DNA from: Leishmania martiniquensis
Lineage: Eukaryota > Euglenozoa > Kinetoplastea > Trypanosomatida > Trypanosomatidae
Reading direction: 5' to 3'
Assembly: GCF_017916325.1 (NCBI RefSeq)
Contig: NC_090154.1
Coordinates: forward strand, 437,001 to 501,000
DNA: 64,000 nucleotides
Below are positions 39,428 through 48,600 of this stretch, piece after piece (the first letter of the stretch is position 1; each line of letters begins with the position of its first letter). Below the pieces are notes generated by a model. The model made no database searches. It was given only the letters and a program-made list of their open reading frames with translations, and was not told where the DNA came from. Position numbers and translations under genes: made by a program.

Positions 39428-42022
39428 ATGGAGCTACAAACGCAAACGCAGTTTTTCTCGCTGCCCCCGCGGCCCTACACGGCCTCTTTGGTGTGGGCGT
39501 GCCTGGCATGCGGTCAGCTCGCTCCGTACCAGGGAGCCCCCTACGATTCGATATACAATGTCGATGGCTTCGGCAGCCCTCTCCAATCAACCCCCTCTAC
39601 GGTCAACGCCACGCCAGGAAAACGCAGCGCTGCCTACACCACGCTTGACGACCGTGACGGAACCGCCCACGCCCACTCGAGCCCCCCTTCAAAAACGACG
39701 CAGCACCGCCACGGCTACCTGCAGTATAGTCCTGGTGAGCACACTTGCCACGCCTCGCGTGAAAACCTTTCCTCGCCGCGCAGCGGAGGCGTCGCTGTAC
39801 CTGCCGCGATCGCTGCGCCTGTCTTGTCATCCTCGCCTGTCACATCATCGCCGTTGCGGGAGGAGTCGCTGCACTCTTGCGTAAATGATGCCTCGGACTC
39901 GTACCTGTCTCAGGCCGCCTCGTCCAGTCATAGAAGGTGTGGGCAGCCGCAGTTTCCGCTGAGTGCGATTCCTCATATCGCGGGTACCATCTCGGAGGGT
40001 AGAGTCCCCCCCGACAGTGTCCGTAGCACCAGGCAGAGGCAATGGTGGCGCGAAGACGCAGCCGCCTTTACCGAGGTCTCCAACCCTCAGGCAAGCGAGG
40101 CGGCCTTCGGCGATGGCAAGGCCGCGGTAGATAACGGCATCTCGTCAAGTTGTCGTCGGCGCGCATCCACCACTGTCACCGTGCCCGTCACACCACCGCT
40201 CTTTACGTCCCTGGGGAACATTGGCAATAGCCGCAGCTCCCTCGAACTGAGTCCGCGAGCACCGTCCGTCGCCTCTCTCCCTCAGTTCTCGCCGGCTTCC
40301 CCGCTCCTCTGGAGACACGCAGACGTCCACGGCGTACACAGGCCATTAAGCGCCGAGGCGTGCTCTACGCAGGAGGGAGATGCAATGCACTCCCTGACGG
40401 TTCTGCTGATGGAGGAGCACCTCATCGGCAGTCGGGAGATGCGCTTCTGCGACTGCTGCGGCGAGGTACGGTGCGCAGAGATACGAAAGGCGACGGAGCC
40501 GCTTCCCCCGTCGCTGCCAGCAAGGGCGGCGGACGACATCTCGTATGGCGACGAGGCGGGTGACGACGACATGACGCGGGCTGCCCAAGGGGCGGTGGCG
40601 CCGCAGCCCGAGGCTTGGAGCGTGCCGCTAAGCCTCGGCTGCAGCAACGTCGTCGGCGGCCCAGGTGAAAGAGCCGAAGTGGTACACGGCCCGCCCCCCT
40701 CGCATAGTCCTTCCCGCGGCAACGAGCCGGAGCTGCTGGAGGCGTGGTTGGGCAACAACTGCAGAACTTCAGAAAGGGCGACGACTGCGCCGCTGGACGG
40801 CTCAGATTCCGCTGCCGAAATCGGCTCCCAGGCATCCATGACAGCGCAGAGGCGCTCGCCATCGCCCCGGGCACCTCTGCCCGATCTCCACCAGCAAGCG
40901 CAGGCGAAGGCTCGCGAGGCGGCTCCCTCCGTCCGCCGTGTCGCTGCCTTTTCCCTTGCGCGGCTTCTGTCAAAGGTAAAATGTACAGTGGTGGCAGCAG
41001 TGCACAGCCTCAATCCGCTCTCGCTAGCGCTGCTTCACGTGTACCCTAGCAGTGGCGGCGGTGACAACAAGGGCGGGACGGTAGAAGGCAACGATCGAAG
41101 CACTGTCTTCGGCAGGGACTCGGCGCAGCTGCAGGGAAGCTCAGCCTCCTGCGTCTCACCGCCGTCTCAGGACGGGTGGCATCCGAGATATCAGCACAAC
41201 ACCTGCGAGAGAGAGGAGATGAAAGGTGGCCGCTGGACGACTGCCTCCGCCTCCACGGAGACGAGTAGGGCGACGCCATCGATGAGCGTATCAGCGGAGC
41301 GCACGACCCCGTGCTGGGCGACGCCGCTCAGCCTCGCTGGCGGTGGTCCAGTGGAGGACCTAAACAGCGCCTCGGTGGACTCGAGTGGGCCGCCTAGCTG
41401 GGCCTTCACAGCACCGGATGAAGAAGAGGTGTGCAGGGTTGAAGACAGCGACGAAGGGCTCGTCATTCAACATCTGCTCGGAAGCGCGCAGGGCGACGAG
41501 GACGCAGGCAGAGGGGGTGCCGAGGGCGCCTGCTCGCGCCCACGCAGGTTCGATGACGGCTACGCCCTCACGCCAGCCGCCAAGGGCACCGCCGCGGCTG
41601 CCGAGACGACAGGGATGATGCGCGCGTGGAAAGACAAGTGGAACTCCATTAGCATCTCAGAGGCGCTCTGGCGGCTCGTGCTACCGTCCTTCAGCTCACC
41701 TTTTCTGACGATGATGTCGATGCCGTCGACAGCCTCCGCCGACCGCGTACTGTCGCTCGGTAGCAAACGGCCAATCGGGTGTCTGATGGACTGGATCGCG
41801 TCCTCGCCGCGCCGTGGAGTGCTCGAGTCGACGGTAAGCAGCGCTGTGGCTGCCGGCGCGCGCCCTTACCGTGGCTTCCGCGGAGATGTTGAGGAGGCGA
41901 TTCGTCAGCTAGATGCGGAGCAGCTAGAGGTGGCAAAGCTTCGACTGCAGCAAGTGTTGGCAGCTGTCAACGCAGAGCGGGCGAGGCGCGAGAGAGAGCC
42001 AATGGATGCGTACGCAGCGTAG
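39428..42022 (+). CDS. Hypothetical protein with cysteine clusters, 864 aa
   Basis: Most of the product is Ser/Ala/Pro/Arg-rich and probably disordered. Three parts look ordered. Near the N terminus is a C25-x2-C28 pair in an aromatic/hydrophobic context (WACLACGQL). At residues ~320-350 a helix-like segment (SLTVLLMEEHLIGSREMRF) leads into a cluster C341-x-C343-C344-x4-C349 that could bind zinc. The C-terminal ~140 residues are helical, with Trp-containing segments near residues 735-750 and a terminal amphipathic helix rich in Leu, Gln, Glu and Arg (DAEQLEVAKLRLQQVLAAVN). The spacing matches no zinc-binding family I know. The ATG at 39428 is the first start in the frame. Function unknown. 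Confidence 0.8.
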   Translation: MELQTQTQFFSLPPRPYTASLVWACLACGQLAPYQGAPYDSIYNVDGFGSPLQSTPSTVNATPGKRSAAYTTLDDRDGTAHAHSSPPSKTTQHRHGYLQYSPGEHTCHASRENLSSPRSGGVAVPAAIAAPVLSSSPVTSSPLREESLHSCVNDASDSYLSQAASSSHRRCGQPQFPLSAIPHIAGTISEGRVPPDSVRSTRQRQWWREDAAAFTEVSNPQASEAAFGDGKAAVDNGISSSCRRRASTTVTVPVTPPLFTSLGNIGNSRSSLELSPRAPSVASLPQFSPASPLLWRHADVHGVHRPLSAEACSTQEGDAMHSLTVLLMEEHLIGSREMRFCDCCGEVRCAEIRKATEPLPPSLPARAADDISYGDEAGDDDMTRAAQGAVAPQPEAWSVPLSLGCSNVVGGPGERAEVVHGPPPSHSPSRGNEPELLEAWLGNNCRTSERATTAPLDGSDSAAEIGSQASMTAQRRSPSPRAPLPDLHQQAQAKAREAAPSVRRVAAFSLARLLSKVKCTVVAAVHSLNPLSLALLHVYPSSGGGDNKGGTVEGNDRSTVFGRDSAQLQGSSASCVSPPSQDGWHPRYQHNTCEREEMKGGRWTTASASTETSRATPSMSVSAERTTPCWATPLSLAGGGPVEDLNSASVDSSGPPSWAFTAPDEEEVCRVEDSDEGLVIQHLLGSAQGDEDAGRGGAEGACSRPRRFDDGYALTPAAKGTAAAAETTGMMRAWKDKWNSISISEALWRLVLPSFSSPFLTMMSMPSTASADRVLSLGSKRPIGCLMDWIASSPRRGVLESTVSSAVAAGARPYRGFRGDVEEAIRQLDAEQLEVAKLRLQQVLAAVNAERARREREPMDAYAA

Positions 42023-42661
42023 AGCAAGCTCGACGCCTCGCTGCCCCGCTCCCTTTCCCTTTTGTCTGCCTGTGTGTTGTCCAGTACCCCCTTCTTCACT
42101 GGCCCCGCTGCCACCAAATGCGCGGATACGTACATGATCGATGGTGCGTGAGGGCAAGTGGGGGGAGGGGGAGGGGGTGTATGGCGCCGTATATACTCGT
42201 TGCGGGCAGGGGCGGACGCAGGGATGTAGGCTCTGCCGCTCCATCATCCGACCCGTCTTTCCCTCGTACTCGGCGTGCGAGCTAATGTACTCTGCCTTGC
42301 GTCCTTCGCATCCGTGAAAAGAAAAAGAAAAAAAGCGGATGCCGAGCGTGGCGGTGGTGCAAAGCCACGCCCCTCTCCCGTCGCCGGACGAAGAGCGAGT
42401 CCTGTGCCTCACTCCACCCACATCTCCCACTCCCCCAAGTCCCTTCGGCTTATCCGCTCTCCAACTCCGCCCTCTCTCCTCCTCCCCCCATCGCCCGCAC
42501 GGGGCAGCGTCCTCCGGCGTTCCTTAAAATATTTTCTTTCCTGCGTTCCTTTGGCTTCGCAATCGCATAGATCTGAGCTTAGCGCGTGTCCGCCGTCCTT
42601 CTTCTCCACACCCCTTCCCACCCACACCACACACACGCGCGCGCGCAGAGGGGGGGAAGGG
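42023..42661 (+). other. Intergenic/UTR region
   Basis: A 639-base gap with G-rich (42160-42180) and pyrimidine-rich patches. The frame of the next gene is open back to a GTG at 42275, but no in-frame ATG exists before 42662. No gene is seen. Confidence 0.65.
42591..42648 (+). promoter_or_regulatory. Predicted spliced-leader acceptor for the RING/coiled-coil gene
   Basis: A C/T tract at 42591-42640 passes through CA and GC repeats and ends in GCGCAG with AG at 42647-42648. The ATG follows 14 bases later at 42662. Confidence 0.5.
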
Positions 42662-45600
42662 ATGGCGGGATTGCAGTCAGAGAACATTTCTGCCAACTCC
42701 ACACGGCTGACTGAGCAGAGTACGTCCGACAAGGACATCTGCGCGTTCTGCCTCCGCCGGGCCGTCCCCTCTGCCTCCGACCCCCATGCCCCGCTCTTTC
42801 CCTTCTTCTCTCTTGTAGACTGCCGCCACTACGCATGCCAGCCGTGCGCGCTCGTCCACTGTGACAATGCAGGCCGCCGCATCCTCTGCCCAAAGTGCCA
42901 CTGCGTCTCTCGACTGGCGCAGTCAGGCCGACGGCGCACGCGCAGCGCCGCCGCAGCAGCCACCGACCCCGACGCGGATCGCGTATCCATCGACGACGGT
43001 GTGTCTTCCACCCGCTCTCGCCGCACCGGCACTAGCCCCACGCTGCGTCGCAGTGCTCTAAAGGGCAAGAGCGGCACCTCAAAGCGGCGCGCGAGCTCCG
43101 TTCAGTTTCTAGCAAACCCAACGGCATTCGTCGTGCCAGGAGACGGCGCAAGCGACTCAGCGGCAGCCCCAGCGGAAGACGACGGCGCCGATGAGGAACG
43201 CCGTCCGCGCAGGGCCTCCTCGCCCTTGACACAGGACGCCGTTGACGCACTTCCGCTCGACCCTGTGGAAGCACAACGCCGGCGAGTACGCGAGCAGCAC
43301 CTCCAGCTCCGCGCGGCTGAAGCCGCTGCTAAGGCAGAGAAGGCGGTGAGCCTGTACGCCATCACAGCTGCGCCCCCTCTGCCTTCTACCTCAGTTGGCT
43401 CAGGGGCCGCCGCCAACGAAGGCTCTAAGACGAAGGGCCGCTCACGCTCCCAGCCTGTGCCGAAGTTGCCGAACACAATCCTGGAGCCGAAGCAGGAGTA
43501 CCCACTGCCACCTCCGCTGGAGCTTCACACAGTGGATGAGGCAGAAACGCACGCCCTTTCCGTGCCTGAAGACAAGCGCTTCGACGCAGAGTCAGCGCTG
43601 CCCACCGCAGCCGCAACTTCGAGCGCTGCAGCAGCGCCCGAAGGGAATGCGGAGGCCGATAGCAATGCCCTGGCGCTGGCGTCTGTGTCGAGCCCGTTGA
43701 TAGCTCCGCGTCGAACTGAGGATGAAGTGCAGGCAGCCACAGCGGGATCTGATGACAAGCCGCAAACGACGGGGGCGCTACCGCCACCCTCTAGCCTGGC
43801 CGAGGACCTCGCACGCCCGCGGCAGCTGCTGGACGACTGCGAGAGCACCGAGGCGGAGGAACGCGGCGTCGTTGGAGACGTCGAGGCGCACGAGCGTGCG
43901 GCGCTGAAGCAGCACATGGAAGAAGAAGACACGGCCATTCGTGCGCGCCGAGGGCTGGTCCTCGAGTTCGAGTCCACACCCATACCGGGTCCGCAGCCGC
44001 AGCCGACACCTTATCACCAGCACTCGCACCACCACAACGCCGGATCCCTCTCCTTGGGCGACCTCTCCGACCAGGTCAGCGTCACATCCGACGACGAGCT
44101 GTCGCAGCGGGTGTCAGCGCTAAAGTCGGTCACCAGCAGCACCAGCACAAGTCGTCGGCGGCAGCACCCATTTATCAGCAGCGCCTCAGAGCCACCGACG
44201 CAACCGCTTGAGAAGGCCGCCGACGAGCCAGACGCAACGGTAGCGAAGGGTGCGCAGGTGGTCGGTGCGAGCACGCCTGGTGGTGGGATCTCCACTATGA
44301 TGAGGCCCGTTTCAAAGTCGGGCTCCGTCGACAGAACGCTCTCGCCAATGACCACCTCACGGCGAGGTCAGGTCTCGGCAGACGAGGAGAGCGAGGATTA
44401 CGGCGAACCCGTCGCTGCCGTTGCGCCGCCGGGCAGCGAAGACGCCAAAAGACTCGGCGCGGCCAGAGAGGTGGAAGCTGCAGCTGCGGTGGCCGAAGTG
44501 CAGGCGGCAGCACAGGAGGCGAGAGCCATCGCAGAAGAGCAAGAGAGGGCGCGGCGACGACAGTTGCAGCGTGAAGCAGCTGACGAAGCTGCCGAGCTGA
44601 AGCGGAAGCAGCAGCGGCAGGAAGAGGTGGAGGTGCGCCGGCGCCAGCTGCAGGAGGAACGCGCGGCCTTTGCTTGTCAGTCTCTGCAGGACCGTGAAAG
44701 TATGGCTCGAGAGGCGCTGGAGAAGGCCGAGGAAGTTGTGCGTGAACATTACGAACGCAGCGCTGGCGAGTGGTTGGGCGCGGCGCTGCCGCTTGAGCTG
44801 GAGGCGCGGCGGCGGGCCCGTGCGGCAGCGGAGCAACTGCATCAACAAGAGCACGAGCAAGCGCAGCTGGCGACGCAAGAAGGTCTCCAGCGAGACAAGA
44901 TGGAAGAGATGGAGGCTAACTCATGGTCGTGGCTACTCTCCGGCGCCCGCGTCGATCGTGTGGTGGCGGCGACCGAAGAGGGCGACCGCGTGCAGCGGGA
45001 GTACGAAGCGCTGCGCTTTGAGCGGTTGCAGCTTCAGCTTCGCGAAGACGCGGCGGACCTCATTCGCGAAGAGGCGCACGGCCGCCTCTCCTTTGTCGAA
45101 TACGAGGCGGCGACACGCAGTCTCCTGCAGAGCCACTACGCGGTGCAACGGCAGGCGCTGGCGGAGGACGAGCAGCGGCAGGAAGCTGAGCTTCTCAAAA
45201 AGGCTGCGGAGCGCCGCGAGGCAGCGTTCCGCCAGCGCTGTCAGTGGGAGGTAGATGAACTGGATGCAGACGAGGTGAGCGGCCGCGCGATGCTGCGCGA
45301 GGTGGAGAGGGAGGAGCGACGAACAGCGAACCTCGTGTTCCTGCAGCGGCTGGCGTGGATCCGGCGCAAGGAGTTTTCACAGCACACAGCCCCTGTTGAT
45401 ACGGTTACCGCTGCAGAGGAAGCTGGGATGTCCTCTGTTCTGTCTGATGCGCCAACTGTGATGACAGCACGAATGCACGGTCGCGTGCAGCCGCAGCAGA
45501 GCATCACAGCCCTGCCTCTGGCGCTTGAAGAGGATGAAGACGGCGACGGTGGCGACCCCGATGTCACTGGAGCCGCGACGCCGCCGAAGCTCCGCACTCC

Positions 45601-48600
45601 ACTCATAACGGCGAAGCAGTTGTCCGAGTTGCGGGCCCGCGAAGCTGCGTACGCGGCTGAACTGCAAGCCGCCTTGGAACGCCTCCAAGAAGCCGAGCGA
45701 CGCGTTGCCGAGGAGGCAGCCATCCGCGCGCAGGCAGAGCAGGAGCGCCAAGCGGTACGCGCCGAGTCGGAGCGCCTCATAAGGGAGGCGGAGCAGCGCG
45801 CCGAGCAGCGCATCCGCGAAGCGCGCGATGCCGCAGAGCAACTGCTGCAAGCTCAGCTCACCGACCTGCGCGACGAGGCAGCTCGGCGAGCTGAGCACGC
45901 GTCCATCATACAGGCCCTGGCTGAGGAAGAGCAGCGAGCGGTTCTGGAGGCGAAGCTGCAGGCCGCACAGCGTCAGTTGGACGAGGCGCGACAGCGCGCG
46001 CAGGAGGAGGTGCACCGAGCGCGCGAAGAGGCAGCGGAATTGGCTGCGGCCGACGCTGCTCGTGCTGCCAGCGAAGCCCAGCGGCGTGAGGAAGAGTGGC
46101 AGGAGCGTTGCCGGGCGGAGAATCTGCTGCGGCTCGCTGAGAGGGAGATCGAAAAAGAAGAGGCGATTCGCCGCCTCGCTGAAATCGAGGCGCGCGCCGC
46201 GGAGGCGGTGCGGCTGGCGCGCGAGGAAGCCGCACGGACTGCCGCAGAGGCACAGGAGCGGCTTGCTGACATGGAGCAGAGGCAGCGAGCGCGAGAGATG
46301 GAAGTGCAGCTTGCGGCGCAGCGCGTGCGTAGTGCACGCGACAGCCTGCGTGAGTTCGACTCGCGCAGCCAGTCATCGCGGCGCACCACGCCGTCGAGGG
46401 CAGAGCAGCCAGGGCAGAGACCGCCAACAAGCAGCCGCTGTCATGAGGCGCCACGCCTCTTCGCAGCCTCGTCAAATCATGCCTCACAAGCGTCTGCGCA
46501 CACTCCTCTGCAGACGCCGCCGCTGGCGCCGTCCTCATCACACACACCCTCGGCAGTCCAGCCTCAGCCGTCGGCGCAGTCGTCGGCACTGCGCGCCGTC
46601 GCAGTGGCACCCGCGGCGGTGGAAGCAGTACCCACAGTCGCATCCGACTCGACACCTCCGCGGGTGATTCTGAGCTCGCAGCACACACCTTTGTCGTCGG
46701 CCGTTGCTCCGGGTCCTGGACGCGGTGGAGCTGCCGTGCCGTCGTCCTCTGCGTCTGCTGCTGGCGCCACCAGCCTCGCCACGATGGATCCAGCGGATAT
46801 CATTCGCGCCGCCATCCGCTCTGCTGTGCAGGAAATCGTGGAGGCGCAGCGGCGTACACAAACGCTCCAGGATCGCGCCGAGCAGCACATCTCGCTCAGC
46901 GAGCGTCGCTACCATCGGCACCAAGGCGATCGCCTGCGTGCTGCACGCGACGTCGCCGCTATCGAGTCCTCGTACGCGCTTAGCGAGGCGGAGGAGAGCG
47001 AGGGGCGACACAAGCGACAACAGTCATGGGTCCATCAGGCCCGGCAGCGTCAGCCTCTCCGCGGTGGCGAGCACACCACCCACGCCGCTAGCTCACGCAT
47101 ATCAGATGGACGCCTGTATTCAACTCGCTCCTCACGAGGCGGCTACGCACAAGAGGTGAGCGATAGCCCGTGGACGCGCAGCTCTTCATCGCCCACATCA
47201 CGACTGTCACCGACACGTACGCCAATGCCAACAGCATCCTCTCCCGCAGCAGCAGCCGCTCCCGGCTCGGTGAGCAGCAACACGCTGCCCAGTGCATCGT
47301 CCGTGTACTTTGACAGCATGCATCGGCCCTCGTCCGTCACATTTGGAGCGGCGCACCGATTTCACGGGCGCTATGGCAGCAATTACCCCGTCGCCCCAGA
47401 GCATCAGAAGCAGCAGCCCCCGTTGTCGTTCAGGGGGTACAGTGCAGCATCACGCGTTCTGTTTGCCCCTCGCATGGCACATGAGGTCCGAGACGCGTGG
47501 GCCTCCGAGGAGGGGGAGCACGGCTATGCGCAAGGCATGCCTGCCGCAGTCCAAGCGCACGCCTACCCACCCGCCTCCTCGCGACAAGAGCAGCGGAACA
47601 CTACCGGAGCAGCTCAGCCTCCTCCTCGGCCTCTGCAGCAGCTGCCGCAGCATCCTCGTGTCGCCGGCGCCGCCGCAGCACTCCCCTCCGCGGCGCACGC
47701 CTACAATGAGCCGGAGCCGCGCGCACCAGCGGCGGCAGCGATGGACTACTCGCCACCTCCTCGCCGTAGCACTACACACACGGGAGCAGAAGTGAAGCCG
47801 CAGCAGCGGCGCCGACAGGGAGGTGCGGGTACTAACGTGGGCAGTGGTGGCGGCGTAGGGGCACTGCCAGAGCCAAGCCGAATGTGCCCTCGCTGCTACT
47901 CCACAGAGACCACATCTCCATGCTGGCGCTGCGGAGAGATGATCTGCCGGCGCTGTGGATTGCCTCCAGGTGCAGCACGACAGCTGTGCTGCACAGCGCA
48001 CCACCGTGCGCAGCTGCGCGAATTCGCCCGGCGTAAGGCCTACGAGGGCGGCCATGCCACCACGGCCGCAGCAGCTGGCAAGGTACCGTCGCCGACACCG
48101 CACGTACAGCGCCAGGATCAGCGGCTTCGCGGAGAACATCAGGTGCAGACCTCCTTTGCTTCCTCGGTAGGCAGCGTGCAAATACGTGATGCTGCAGCCT
48201 TTGTAGATGAGCCGGCAGCGCGCTTTGACGCAGGCACATCGCCACTGGCAAGTCCCTCGCCGCCGCGCATGATACCCTCGTCGGCGTATCGAGCACCACA
48301 GCAGCAGCAGCAACGGCAAGTCGCCTACCCGCAACCGAACTACCCTAGCGTGTACCCAGCCTTCACGGTGGCGGGGCCGGCCGCATCGTCACAGCAGCCA
48401 ATGTACTCGCCAGAATTCCAGTCAATCACAGCGGCCTACCCTTATGCTTATTCGTACCTGCCGCCGCCGCCGCAGCAGCAGCAGCAGTTTCCGTGCTACG
48501 TCAATAGCGAGAGACCCTATACGGCGCTTTCATCGCTGGAGCCGTGTGCACCTCCATTCAACCACCCGCAGTCGCTCGCTCCCTCCGGCTACTCGGTTCG

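Noticed and set aside
42275..42661. 129-codon upstream extension of the RING gene
   Set aside because: It begins with GTG and contains no in-frame ATG; the translation is basic and Pro/Ser-rich, and the acceptor at 42648 is downstream.
45906..46688. 260-codon and overlapping open frames on the - strand in the RING/coiled-coil gene
   Set aside because: Same antisense artefact; composition is Pro/Arg/Ala-rich without structure, and all real genes run on +.
47450..48334. 294-codon open frame on the - strand
   Set aside because: It overlaps the second zinc module and Gln-rich part of the + strand gene, and its Cys/Arg-rich translation mirrors that sequence.
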